Assembly: GCF_003992595.1 (NCBI RefSeq)
Contig: NZ_RZNA01000018.1
Coordinates: 69,501 to 133,500 of the forward strand
Reading direction: 5' to 3'
DNA length: 64,000 nt
Origin: Flagellimonas oceanensis
Lineage (GTDB): Bacteria > Bacteroidota > Bacteroidia > Flavobacteriales > Flavobacteriaceae
Shown here piece after piece: positions 28,460 through 37,466 of the stretch (the first letter of the stretch is position 1; each line of letters starts with the position of its first letter). The notes under the pieces were generated by a model. The model saw only the letters and a list, made by a program, of their open reading frames with translations, made no database searches and had not been told where the DNA came from. The translations under genes and the position numbers were made by a program.

Positions 28460-29586
28460 TGAAGACAGACAATAATTTGAAGAAGCAAGAAACAACCTCA
28501 ACCCATAAAACTACGTTCAAGAACTTTCCCATGGTGCCCAGAGTAATTTTTGGTGCCGGATGTTTCTCGCAACTAGGGGATATTTTGTTGCCCATGCGCA
28601 AGAGTTCGGAGGCGCCATTTATTTTTTTGGTGGACGATTTCTTCGAGAACGAGGAGTTTTTGGCAAAGGTACCGTTGATGTTCAACGATGAGGTCATTTT
28701 TATATCGGCGGAAGAAGAGCCAAAAACAGCTCAAGTGGATGCCCTGGTGGCCAAAATCAGGGAAAAATACAGCGAATTGCCCTCTGGGGTAATCGGTATT
28801 GGCGGTGGTACGCTGCTCGATTTGGCCAAGGCCGTTTCCATCCTTTTGAACAACAAGGGCTTGGCGAAGGATTATCAGGGTTGGGATTTGGTGAACAAAC
28901 CGGCCTTGTATCATGTCGGGATTCCTACCATTAGTGGAACCGGAGCCGAGGTTTCCAGAACGACCGTACTTTTAGGACCGGAAAAAAAACTGGGCATCAA
29001 TTCGGACTTTACACCTTTTGATCAGGTGCTGTTGGACCCTGATTTTAGTACAACTGTTCCCAAAGAACAATGGTTTTACACCGGAATGGACTGCTTTATA
29101 CATTGTGTGGAGTCTTTGACCGGTACTTATCTGAACGCCTTTAGCCAAAGCTATGGCGAAAAGGCCATGGAGCTCTGCAAGCAGGTGTTCTTGGAAGATA
29201 TAACTCCAGAAGAATCCAGGGATAAGTTAATGATGGCCTCTTGGCATGGAGGAATGAGCATTGCCTATTCCCAAGTGGGTGTGGCACACGCCATGAGCTA
29301 CGGACTTTCCTATCTTTTGGGTATAAAGCATGGTATTGGAAATTGCTTGGTTTTTCAACATTTGGAAGAGTTTTACCCCGATGGAGTGGCACTTTTCAAT
29401 AAAATGATGGAAAAGCACAATATAACATTGCCAAAAGGAATTTGTACCGATCTTACTCAAAACGACTTTGATATTATGGTGAATATCTCATTGGGTTTGA
29501 AGCCTTTATGGGAAAACGCCTTGGGCAAGGATTGGAAAACCATAATGACGCCAGAGCGTCTTCAAGCGTTGTATCAAAAAATATAA
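28459..29586 (+). CDS. kdnB: Iron-containing alcohol dehydrogenase, 3-deoxy-manno-octulosonate 8-oxidase-like
   Basis: 375-residue group III alcohol dehydrogenase with the NAD loop GIGGGTLLDLAKAV, GTGAEVSRT and iron ligands in DCFIHCVESL, GVAHAMSYGLSYLLGIKHG. In Shewanella KdnB oxidises the C8 hydroxyl of Kdo, and KdnA then aminates it to 8-amino-Kdo. The kdsB neighbourhood supports this call. The matching kdnA aminotransferase is not seen in this window. Confidence 0.85.
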   Translation: MKTDNNLKKQETTSTHKTTFKNFPMVPRVIFGAGCFSQLGDILLPMRKSSEAPFIFLVDDFFENEEFLAKVPLMFNDEVIFISAEEEPKTAQVDALVAKIREKYSELPSGVIGIGGGTLLDLAKAVSILLNNKGLAKDYQGWDLVNKPALYHVGIPTISGTGAEVSRTTVLLGPEKKLGINSDFTPFDQVLLDPDFSTTVPKEQWFYTGMDCFIHCVESLTGTYLNAFSQSYGEKAMELCKQVFLEDITPEESRDKLMMASWHGGMSIAYSQVGVAHAMSYGLSYLLGIKHGIGNCLVFQHLEEFYPDGVALFNKMMEKHNITLPKGICTDLTQNDFDIMVNISLGLKPLWENALGKDWKTIMTPERLQALYQKI

Positions 29587-29619
29587 GATTCTTCCTGATC
29601 TATCAGGTTCGCAATAAAA

Positions 29620-30159
29620 ATGCAATCGCTGGCCAAATTCATCTATTTTAAACTACTGGGGTGGAAACTCGTAGGTAGCTTTCCTGACTTGGATAAATGC
29701 GTGGTCATCGTGGTACCGCATACACATTGGTTGGATTTCTTCATGGGCCTGTTGATACGGAAGGTCATCAACAAGGAAATCAACTATATTGGCAAAAAGA
29801 GTCTTTTTAAACCACCCTTTGGTTGGTTTTTCAGGTGGACGGGAGGAGCGCCAGTAGATCGATCTAAAAAATCCAATACAGTGGACAGCATCGTCCAAAT
29901 TTTCAATTCCCGAAACGTATTCCGGCTTGCCTTGGCACCCGAAGGAACAAGAAAAAAAGTGGAACAGCTCCGAACAGGTTTTTATCATATTGCCAAAAAG
30001 GCCCAAGTACCCATTGTGATGGTTGCTTTTGATTTTGGCCAAAAGGAAATCAAAATAGGGGAACCATTTTTCACAGTGGACAATCAAGAAAGTGACCTCC
30101 AGAAAATCAGGGATTTCTATAAAGGTGTAAAGGGCAAAGTTCCCGAATACAGTTATTAA
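29620..30159 (+). CDS. 1-acyl-sn-glycerol-3-phosphate acyltransferase-like protein
   Basis: A 179-residue PlsC-family acyltransferase with the catalytic HX4D motif (HTHWLD, about residues 31-36) and the substrate-binding PEGTRKK (about residue 108). It lacks strong membrane helices and is shorter than PlsC proper, as are other soluble-like members in Bacteroidota. 33 bases after kdnB. Lipid or lipid A acyl transfer is the likely reaction; the exact acceptor is unknown. Confidence 0.88.
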   Translation: MQSLAKFIYFKLLGWKLVGSFPDLDKCVVIVVPHTHWLDFFMGLLIRKVINKEINYIGKKSLFKPPFGWFFRWTGGAPVDRSKKSNTVDSIVQIFNSRNVFRLALAPEGTRKKVEQLRTGFYHIAKKAQVPIVMVAFDFGQKEIKIGEPFFTVDNQESDLQKIRDFYKGVKGKVPEYSY

Positions 30160-30306
30160 GGAAGAATACCTGACCATTTTGAATTCCATAAAATTTCACA
30201 AAAAGACTGATTTCCAATGGTAAGAACAGTTGATTGCAATGGTGTTGGCAGTGTTTTATTTAGATAAATCCATTAAATTGACCCATTATTAACTAACAAA
30301 CCACTT

Positions 30307-31311
30307 ATGAAAAATTCAACCCAACAATTCATTGGAAAAGCTGCACTTGGCTGCCTTTTGTTATTTTCCTTTGTTTTTACTGCAAATGCACAAGAATCGA
30401 AGAAAAGATTGCCCATTATTGATGTACATGTGCATGCCATGGGAGGTAATCCGAATGCCTCTCCAATGTGCCCCTGGTTTTTGAAGGACATGCCCGGGAG
30501 TGGTCCTAACCAAGAACCACCGTCCTTTATGAACACTGATTGTATTTCGCCCTTGCAACCAGCTAGGAGCGATGCTGAAATGGATGCGGCCATACTCAGG
30601 GCAAATAAAGAATTGAACATCACTATGGTAGTTAGCGGTGATGCTAACGCAATTCACAGATGGCATAAAGCTGCTCCTGACCATATCATCCCGTCCTTGG
30701 GTATTAGCAATGCCGATCAGATGACTGTAGAGGCGTTCAGGGACTCCCTGTCCACAGGTTTTTACAAAGTAATGGGAGAGGTAGCTCCGCAATATCAAGG
30801 CATGTCCCCAAGCGATATGTCGTTGGATGAATATTTTGGTGTTGCTGAGGAATTGGGAATTCCGGTCGGAATACACATGGGAACTGGAGGTAATGGCATG
30901 GCCAACATTAATAGGCCCGAGTACAGGGCGTCTTTGGGGCAACCTTTTTTACTGGAAGATATGTTGGCAAGACATCCAAAATTGAAGATTTGGGTAATGC
31001 ATGCCGGTTACCCAATGGCCGACCAAATGATAGCGCTCATGGGTGCCAATGCTTATGTATATGTGGATTTGGCTGGTTTTATCTGGTCGTATCCGTTGGA
31101 GGAAATCCATGCTTATCTAAAGCGATTGGTTCAGGCTGGTTTTGCCAAAAGAATCATGTATGGAACCGATTTGATGATTTGGCCTGAGCTATTGGAAACT
31201 TCCATTGAGGTTATTGAAAGCGCCAATTATCTATCCGAAGAGCAAAAACGGGATATTTTCTTTAACAATGCTGTTAGGTTTTTCAATTTGGATGCTTCAA
31301 AATTTGAATAA
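30307..31311 (+). CDS. Secreted amidohydrolase-family protein
   Basis: A 334-residue metal-dependent hydrolase of the amidohydrolase-2 type. A signal peptide ends with FTANAQ (about residue 29), so it is exported. Metal ligands: IIDVHVHAMGG, GIHMGTGG, WVMHAGYP and MYGTDLMIWP. The N-terminal insertion MCPWFLKDMPGSGPNQEPPS may form a substrate cap. Substrate unknown; decarboxylases of aromatic acids share the fold but are cytoplasmic. Monocistronic, ends at a strong terminator. Confidence 0.82.
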   Translation: MKNSTQQFIGKAALGCLLLFSFVFTANAQESKKRLPIIDVHVHAMGGNPNASPMCPWFLKDMPGSGPNQEPPSFMNTDCISPLQPARSDAEMDAAILRANKELNITMVVSGDANAIHRWHKAAPDHIIPSLGISNADQMTVEAFRDSLSTGFYKVMGEVAPQYQGMSPSDMSLDEYFGVAEELGIPVGIHMGTGGNGMANINRPEYRASLGQPFLLEDMLARHPKLKIWVMHAGYPMADQMIALMGANAYVYVDLAGFIWSYPLEEIHAYLKRLVQAGFAKRIMYGTDLMIWPELLETSIEVIESANYLSEEQKRDIFFNNAVRFFNLDASKFE

Positions 31312-31342
31312 AAATATATTCAAGTAAATCATTGCCCAAGGA

Positions 31343-31370
31343 AAAAGGCTTGCTGTTCAGCAAGCCTTTT
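31343..31370 (+). terminator. Rho-independent terminator after the amidohydrolase
   Basis: AAAAGGCTTGCTG (31,343-31,355) and CAGCAAGCCTTTT (31,358-31,370) are perfect complements, with the last T residues serving as the U tract. Because the palindrome is symmetric it could also stop transcription from the right. Confidence 0.88.
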
Positions 31371-31483
31371 CTATATCAGGGAAGAAGATTGTTTATTCCT
31401 TCATGCTGTGGAATACGTTCTGTATATCGTCTATTTTATATTAAATAACTGATATTGATTTAACTGTATTTAATTATATTTTT

Positions 31484-31505
31484 ATTAGTTCGATATTAGT
31501 TCGAT
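31484..31505. repeat. Perfect 11-bp tandem repeat
   Basis: ATTAGTTCGAT occurs twice without a gap (31,484-31,494 and 31,495-31,505). Could be replication slippage, a footprint of an excised element or a paired protein-binding site. Confidence 0.6.
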
Positions 31506-31611
31506 TTCGAGAGGTAATTCTAATGAGTGATTACTTTATTCTCACCAATGATAATCAAAATTTCAAAGAGATTGAAGTAATGCGGGGCATTCATTTGCAA
31601 ATATACACAGG

Positions 31612-31690
31612 GGAAAACCACAGTTTTTATGTGGATTTCCTGTAATGGGGTCTCAAATAAATTTTCTAAATTGGAAAACTCCCCCATTTT
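31612..31690. other. Cluster of hairpins, possible structured RNA
   Basis: GGAAA-A-CCACA (31,612-31,622) pairs with TGTGG-A-TTTCC (31,630-31,640) across a seven-base loop; AATGGGG (31,644-31,650) then pairs with CCCCATT (31,682-31,688), enclosing a smaller ATTTTC/GAAAA stem. Two adjacent hairpins in a non-coding stretch are compatible with a small RNA or leader structure, but no promoter is evident. Confidence 0.35.
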
Positions 31691-31774
31691 AAAAGCCACT
31701 CAAAATGAGGTGTGTGTATTTCTTACCCTAAAATTGGCTTCCCTAATTTTTTGAATATTTAAAAATTACCGAAT

Positions 31775-32232
31775 ATGAAAGCCACGTTCCACTCTTATTT
31801 CTCATTTTTTGCTTTTTTTCAGTACCAATTTCAGCTCAATATGGACGGTTTACAGAAGAAGAAAGACTTCGCGAACTCAGGAAAAATAGCGAACCATTAC
31901 GTTTGCTTGTAGAGGATATCCGTAGGGCGGTTTACCCAAGCGAAAAGGACTTGGACGACTGTCTACCTCCTTTTACAAGTGGAACAATAACCCTTGAAGG
32001 GGCATCAGAAGGCGAGGCGGGAATTGAATTAAACCTAGTTCTGTTTAAAATAACATCAAAAAAGAACAAAGGGAAAATAAACAAATCTGTAATAACTTTT
32101 GTAAGGCACACGATTTGTAGTCCATTGATGGATAAAGTGAGAGATGGAAGCACGGAGAATTTTAATATTATTAGAAATCTTATTGTCTTATTGTTCAGCC
32201 TTTTCAGTTTATTAATTTTAGTGACTATTTGA
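31775..32232 (+). pseudogene. Secreted/membrane hypothetical protein with a frameshift in a T run
   Basis: The ATG at 31,775 begins MKATFHSYFSFFAFF, which breaks off in the T7 run at 31,813-31,819; the +1-base continuation (SVPISAQYGRFTEEERLRE) is in the frame that stays open to 32,232 and ends in a hydrophobic helix (NLIVLLFSLFSLLILVTI). One extra T would give a normal signal peptide ending SAQ and a protein of about 152 residues. Without it the only start is a TTG at 31,903. Either a broken gene, a read error, or slippage in the T run. No family recognised. Confidence 0.55.
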
Positions 32233-32489
32233 AACCTTACCCTATTTTTGAAGTTCTTTTGTAACCCAGTCGCACGTAATCATTGTTATATTTGCAATTT
32301 GAAATTTTTGGCAATCATATTATAAATATATTTCTTGGCACTCAATTTTATGTCTGATATCTTACGATATAATATATATATATGACCTATCCTATGGAAA
32401 GCCTATTTCGCCCTCAAAAGATTTATGGATCTGCAGAATAACTAGTTTTTAGTGCTTCATGAAACCTTTTATCCCTGCTTTCAAGTTTT

Positions 32490-32524
32490 TGCACAACCTG
32501 TGCATCGATTAATTCTTACCTTTG
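32490..32524 (+). promoter_or_regulatory. Promoter and operator-like palindrome of the RND efflux operon
   Basis: TGCAC-AACCT-GTGCA (32,490-32,504) is a perfect 5-5-5 palindrome, followed 12 bases later by TACCTTTG (32,517-32,524), a TAnnTTTG box. The start codon at 32,534 would be almost at the 5' end of the mRNA. The palindrome overlaps where the -33 element should be, suiting a repressor site; the binder is unknown, but the Fur-family regulators in this region are candidates. Upstream 32,233-32,489 is AT-rich with a (TA)n tract and no gene. Confidence 0.5.
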
Positions 32525-32533
32525 TTGAAATTT

Positions 32534-32929
32534 ATGAAAACACTTTTTTCCATATCAATGTCGCTATTATTCTTTTTTCAGGGAATTAGTATTGATATGG
32601 ACTTTTGTGGACCCATTAAAGAAATTTCAAGCATCCTAATCCATTACCAAGACCATAAAGTTTATGGTGACTCTTTCCTTGAATATGTAGTTGAAGATTA
32701 CTTTGGTAACGTAGCAAAAGCTGAAAGGCACCATAATGACTCTGGTAAGCAGAAAACACCAATCCATTCCCATCAGCAATGTTGCCACCCTTTAGTATTA
32801 ATTATTGCGAACAACAATTCGGCTTTAATTAATCTATTAAAGTTTGAAGGGAAAGAACAGTTTAACTTATATAAAGTAAACTTCACTTCCAGATATTTGG
32901 AATCGCTTTTCCAACCACCTAAAGTATAA
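32534..32929 (+). CDS. HYC_CC_PP-like small secreted protein
   Basis: A 131-residue protein with a signal peptide (MKTLFSISMSLLFFFQGIS). It follows the pattern of HYC_CC_PP proteins: FCG early (in place of HYCG), a CC pair in the middle (HQQCCHPLV) and PP near the C-terminus (FQPPKV). Such proteins commonly open metal-efflux operons in Bacteroidota and are thought to bind or sense metal in the periplasm; no activity is established. Histidine-rich HHNDSGKQKTPIHSHQQ lies before the CC pair. Precedes the RND pump by 118 bases. Confidence 0.65.
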   Translation: MKTLFSISMSLLFFFQGISIDMDFCGPIKEISSILIHYQDHKVYGDSFLEYVVEDYFGNVAKAERHHNDSGKQKTPIHSHQQCCHPLVLIIANNNSALINLLKFEGKEQFNLYKVNFTSRYLESLFQPPKV

Positions 32930-33047
32930 TTCAGTTTTTTTAAGGATAGCTATATCCTTACGTGATGCTTTTCAAAATAAGCATCACATTATAAACGCAT
33001 TGTATCTCATTGCATTGCGATGTTTAAACTGAATTAATACTTTTACT

Positions 33048-36000
33048 ATGATTAACAAAATCATTTCATTTTCCATTAATAACAAGTTTATTATTGGGCT
33101 CTTCATAGTGGCACTGGTAGGTACGGGCATTTGGTCTATGGCCACTATAAATCTGGGTTCTGTCCCCGATATTACCAACAACCAAGTACAGGTTATTACA
33201 GTAGCCCCAAATTTAGGTACTGAGGATATTGAACAATTTGTTACCTATCCTGTAGAATTGGCAATGGCCAACCTTCCTGACGTTATCGAGCTGCGTTCGG
33301 TATCTCGTTTTGGGCTGTCCGTGGTTACCATTGTTTTTAAGGACGAAGCAGGCACCTATCTTCCCCGGCAATTGGTGCAAGAAAAATTGACCGAAGTCGC
33401 CGGGGAAATTCCCGAAGGTTTTGGTACGCCTTTTATGGCACCCATTACTACGGGTCTGGGCGAAATATTCCAATACACCTTAAAGGTAAAAGAAGGATAC
33501 GAAGATAAATACGATGCAATGGAACTTCGTACCATTCAGGATTGGATTGTTAAACGCCAAATGGCATTAGTGCCCGGTGTGGTCGAGGTCAATGCTTTTG
33601 GGGGCTATGTGAAGCAGTACGAAGTGGCCATAAACCCTGACAAACTAAAAAGTTTTGGCATTACCATGGGGCAGGTTTTTGAAGCCCTTAAGGTGAACAA
33701 TGCCAATACAGGCGGTGCCTATATTGAAAAAAACCATCAGGCCAACTTTATCCGTGGCGAAGGTTTGGCCAGTAGCCTTGAAGATTTGGAAAATACGGTG
33801 GTTACTACCCAAAATGGAACACCTGTTCTGGTACGTGATATCGCTCAGAAAGTGGGCTATGGGAATCAGGTACGTTATGGGGCGTTTACCCAAGATGGCC
33901 ACGAATCCGTGGGAGGTCAGATTTTGATGTTAAAGGGAGAAAGCCCAAGTAATGTGATCAATAATGTAGAAAAACGAATTGACGAGATACAAAAATCGCT
34001 TCCCGAGGGCGTTTATATTGAACCGTTCTTAAGCCGTGCCGAACTTATAGCCAGGACCACAAGTACGGTAGAGAAGAACTTGATTGAAGGTTCATTGATT
34101 GTGATCTTTGTGCTTGTACTGCTCTTGGGGAGTTTACGTGGCGGATTGATTACCGCTTCGGTAATCCCGTTATCATTACTCTTCGCATTTATCCTGATGA
34201 AACAGTTCGGCGTATGGGCAAATTTAATGTCCCTTGGTGCCATCGATTTTGGGATTATCGTGGATGGTGCGGTCATTATCGTGGAAGGTATGGTATTGCA
34301 TATCCATCAACGGATGAAAAAATCAAAAGCAGCGATAGGTCAGGCCGAAATGGACGAAATGGCATACGAATCGGGAAGTACGATGATGAACTCTGCCTTT
34401 TTCGGTCAGCTTATCATTCTTATCGTATTTACACCAATCCTTTTCCTTACCGGAGTTGAAGGAAAAATGTTCCGTCCCATGGCATTTACCTTTGGTTTTG
34501 CCGTACTTGGGGCGATTATCCTATGCCTTACCTACGTACCTATGGTTTCGGCCTTGTTCCTGAAACCTGCAAAAAACCAGGACCATTGGTTTGCCAAATT
34601 TGAAAATAGTATCGATAGGTTCAGTGATAAAATCATGGCAGGGTTGAACAAAGCCTATAAGCCATTGCTGTCGTTTGCATTGCGTTTTAAGGCTGGTATT
34701 GTTTTAGGGGCAGTTGCTTTACTGGCAATCGCAGGATTTATATTCAGCACTATGGGTGGTGAATTTATCCCAAAGCTGGATGAAGGCGATATTGCCATGC
34801 AGGCCCTGATAAAACCGGGCAGTAGCCTTACCGAATCCATTGAAGCTTCAAAAAAACTTCAGAACTTGATAAATGAATTTCCCGAAGTGAAGACCATGAT
34901 CTCGAGGATCGGGGTGGCCGAAATCCCTACCGACCCCATGCCCATGGACATTGCCGATAGTTACATCATCCTTGAAAAGGATAAGAGCAAATGGACCAGT
35001 GCGGAGAGCAAGGAAGAACTCATAGAAAAAATAAAGGAAAAGATTTCGGTTATCCCGGGGGTGAACTTCGTGTTTACCCAACCCGTAGAGCTCCGTTTCA
35101 ATGAACTGTTGACGGGTGTCCGGGAAGATGTTGCCATCAAGATCTATGGTGAGGACCTGGATGTTCTGGCCGAAAAGGCACAGGAAATGGCGGCAATCAT
35201 ACAAACCGTAGATGGCGCTGGTGATGTACGGGCGGAAGCGACCAGTGGCCTGCCACAGATGACCGTTGTCTATAACCGGGCAAAGATGGCGCAATACGGG
35301 GTTACCATTGACAAGCTCAACGATTATGTGAGTGCCGCCTTCGCAGGGGAATCGGCAAGTGTCATATTCGAGGGCGAAAAGCGCTTTGACGTGGTCATCC
35401 GTCTGGCCGAGGACTATCGAAAGGATATCAACAACCTTAAAAATCTGTATATAGACCTGCCCAGTGGTAACCAAGTGCCCCTAAAGGAATTGGCGGACAT
35501 CAGCTATAAACCCGGGCCCATGCAGATTTCCAGGGACAATACCTACCGGCGAATCTATGTGGGGGTAAACGTTCGGGGCAGGGATGTCAAGTCCATGGTC
35601 GAGGAGGTTCAGCAAAAGCTCGATGCCCAGTTGAAACTGCCCCCGGGGTATTATATAACCTATGGCGGTTCTTTTGAGAACCTTCAAAGGGCGACCGACC
35701 GATTAATGATCGTAGTGCCTATTGCACTGTTCCTAATTTTCATATTGCTCTACTTTGCTTTGAGCTCGTTCTCACAGTCGGTAATGATTTATATGGCAGT
35801 ACCCCTGGCAGCCATTGGTGGCGTGTTTGCCCTTTGGATACGGGGAATGCCATTCAGTATTTCCGCAGGAGTCGGATTTATCGTGCTTTTTGGTGTTGCA
35901 GTATTGAACGGACTGGTACTGATAAACAAATTCAATGATTTAAAAGAAAGTGGTATGACAAATTTAAAAGACAGGATCTACGAGGCAACCCACGAGCGCT

Positions 36001-37448
36001 TGCGCCCTATATTGCTTACGGCAACGGCGGCCATTATGGGCTTTATCCCAATGGCGATTTCTACTTCCGGTGGTGCAGAAGTGCAGCGACCATTGGCAAC
36101 CGTTGTTATTGGTGGCTTGATTACGGCAACCTTTTTAACATTGGTGGTAGTCCCGGTACTTTATAGTTGGTTGGAATCCCGTAAGGAGCGTAGAAATAAT
36201 GGTGACGATACGGGTTATATCAAAAAAAGCCAAGCCATCATTCCAGTTTTATTGTTGGTTGGAGGATTTTTATCATCTGGTAACCTATCGGCCCAAAACA
36301 ATCCCATCGCTCAAACCTTGACTTTAGATGAAGCTATAGTAATGGCAAGGGAAAATTATCCCACCCTAAAGGAAGGACAAGCGTTCATAGACAGGGAACA
36401 GGCCTTGAAGGGCACCAGTTTTGACCTGGGCAGCACGTTTCTATATGCCGGCAGGGAAGACCAAGGCCTGAATCAGGGAAATCTGCGTACCTTCGGGGTA
36501 CAACAGGGCAACATTGACCTGCTCTCCGGGTTTTCAAAATCCAGGTTCTATAAGGAACGCACCAAGCTGGGCGAGAAATTCTATGACCTTAGTGAGCAGC
36601 AGCTGGTACGGGATGTGATGCAGGCCTATTATGAGATTGCCTACAATAAGGCCCGCCTGAAGCTTGCCGAGCGGCTGGACAGCATTTATGCCGATTTTGA
36701 AAGCGCGGCCAAATTAAGGTACGATAGCGGTGAGACCGGAAAACTCGCCTATATTTCGGCTACCTCGGAGTACCAACAAATACAGGTGTTAAAGCAACAG
36801 TCCTATGATGATATCGAGATTGCCAAAAGGGCATTGAAGCAATATCTGGGAATCGATGGTTCCATTGATACGATGGATGGGCCTTATGGGATCATAAACC
36901 CAATATCGGTTGTGGACACTTTGGATATAAGCAATAACCCGTTGCTGCAATTCGACCTTCAGAACGCTGCAGTGGGCAAAGCGAACGTAAAGGTCGAAAA
37001 ATCCCAGTTCCTGCCAAAGTTCAGCCTGAGCTATGACAATCTCAAGTATAATGATGTTACGGGGTTCAATGCCTATCAGGCGGGCATCAGCATCCCTTTG
37101 TGGTTCCTTCCGCAAAAAAATAGGGTAAGGGCGGCCAAGGCAGATGCCATGGTGGCCGAAAACCAGTATTTGACACAAAAGGCGACCACCGAGAGCCTGG
37201 TCTCCCAACTGTACAAAGCCCAGGACAAAACGTTGAAGTCGTTGAGGTACTATGAAGAAGCGGCACTGCCACTGGCAGAGGAACAGTTGACCACTGCCGA
37301 ACTGGCAAACAAGGAAGGTGAGATAGACTACATTAGCTATATCACCATCCTCAACAGTGCCATCAACATCAAAATAAACCATTTGGATTTCATCAACCAA
37401 TATAACCAACAGGCCATTGAGATACAATATCAATTGGGCAATCTATAA
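33048..37448 (+). CDS. CzcA/CusA-type heavy-metal RND efflux pump fused to a TolC-like outer-membrane factor
   Basis: 1466 residues. Residues 1 to about 1045 are a full heavy-metal RND pump (12 membrane helices, two periplasmic domains). The transport motif in helix IV is GAIDFGIIVDGAVII with Asp400 and Asp406, the pattern of Zn/Cd/Co (CzcA) rather than Cu/Ag pumps. After a short cytoplasmic link, residues 1064-1084 form a hydrophobic segment ending NLSAQ, like an internal signal peptide, and residues 1090-1466 are a CzcC/TolC-type outer-membrane channel monomer. The fusion is known in Bacteroidota. Followed 18 bases later by the adaptor gene, completing the tripartite pump. Confidence 0.92.
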   Translation: MINKIISFSINNKFIIGLFIVALVGTGIWSMATINLGSVPDITNNQVQVITVAPNLGTEDIEQFVTYPVELAMANLPDVIELRSVSRFGLSVVTIVFKDEAGTYLPRQLVQEKLTEVAGEIPEGFGTPFMAPITTGLGEIFQYTLKVKEGYEDKYDAMELRTIQDWIVKRQMALVPGVVEVNAFGGYVKQYEVAINPDKLKSFGITMGQVFEALKVNNANTGGAYIEKNHQANFIRGEGLASSLEDLENTVVTTQNGTPVLVRDIAQKVGYGNQVRYGAFTQDGHESVGGQILMLKGESPSNVINNVEKRIDEIQKSLPEGVYIEPFLSRAELIARTTSTVEKNLIEGSLIVIFVLVLLLGSLRGGLITASVIPLSLLFAFILMKQFGVWANLMSLGAIDFGIIVDGAVIIVEGMVLHIHQRMKKSKAAIGQAEMDEMAYESGSTMMNSAFFGQLIILIVFTPILFLTGVEGKMFRPMAFTFGFAVLGAIILCLTYVPMVSALFLKPAKNQDHWFAKFENSIDRFSDKIMAGLNKAYKPLLSFALRFKAGIVLGAVALLAIAGFIFSTMGGEFIPKLDEGDIAMQALIKPGSSLTESIEASKKLQNLINEFPEVKTMISRIGVAEIPTDPMPMDIADSYIILEKDKSKWTSAESKEELIEKIKEKISVIPGVNFVFTQPVELRFNELLTGVREDVAIKIYGEDLDVLAEKAQEMAAIIQTVDGAGDVRAEATSGLPQMTVVYNRAKMAQYGVTIDKLNDYVSAAFAGESASVIFEGEKRFDVVIRLAEDYRKDINNLKNLYIDLPSGNQVPLKELADISYKPGPMQISRDNTYRRIYVGVNVRGRDVKSMVEEVQQKLDAQLKLPPGYYITYGGSFENLQRATDRLMIVVPIALFLIFILLYFALSSFSQSVMIYMAVPLAAIGGVFALWIRGMPFSISAGVGFIVLFGVAVLNGLVLINKFNDLKESGMTNLKDRIYEATHERLRPILLTATAAIMGFIPMAISTSGGAEVQRPLATVVIGGLITATFLTLVVVPVLYSWLESRKERRNNGDDTGYIKKSQAIIPVLLLVGGFLSSGNLSAQNNPIAQTLTLDEAIVMARENYPTLKEGQAFIDREQALKGTSFDLGSTFLYAGREDQGLNQGNLRTFGVQQGNIDLLSGFSKSRFYKERTKLGEKFYDLSEQQLVRDVMQAYYEIAYNKARLKLAERLDSIYADFESAAKLRYDSGETGKLAYISATSEYQQIQVLKQQSYDDIEIAKRALKQYLGIDGSIDTMDGPYGIINPISVVDTLDISNNPLLQFDLQNAAVGKANVKVEKSQFLPKFSLSYDNLKYNDVTGFNAYQAGISIPLWFLPQKNRVRAAKADAMVAENQYLTQKATTESLVSQLYKAQDKTLKSLRYYEEAALPLAEEQLTTAELANKEGEIDYISYITILNSAINIKINHLDFINQYNQQAIEIQYQLGNL

Positions 37449-37466
37449 TCTTAAAAAGAAAGAAAA

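Larger units (their letters stand above)
31371..31774. other. AT-rich intergenic stretch at the start of the accessory region
   Basis: No gene supported. It holds an 11-bp tandem repeat, a set of hairpins at 31,612-31,690 and otherwise low-complexity A/T sequence. A 17-codon ORF at 31,522 is not convincing. The drop in GC marks the border between core genome and metal-resistance region. Confidence 0.6.

Noticed and set aside
31522..31575. Short ORF MSDYFILTNDNQNF in the AT-rich gap
   Set aside because: Stops after 17 codons; no conserved features.
32340..32385. (TA)n tract as a possible replication or transfer origin
   Set aside because: Simple dinucleotide run with no DnaA-box-like or nick-site-like repeats around it.
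34848..35474. 208-codon minus-strand ORF inside the RND pump gene
   Set aside because: Antisense shadow of a strongly conserved coding region with no promoter or family resemblance.
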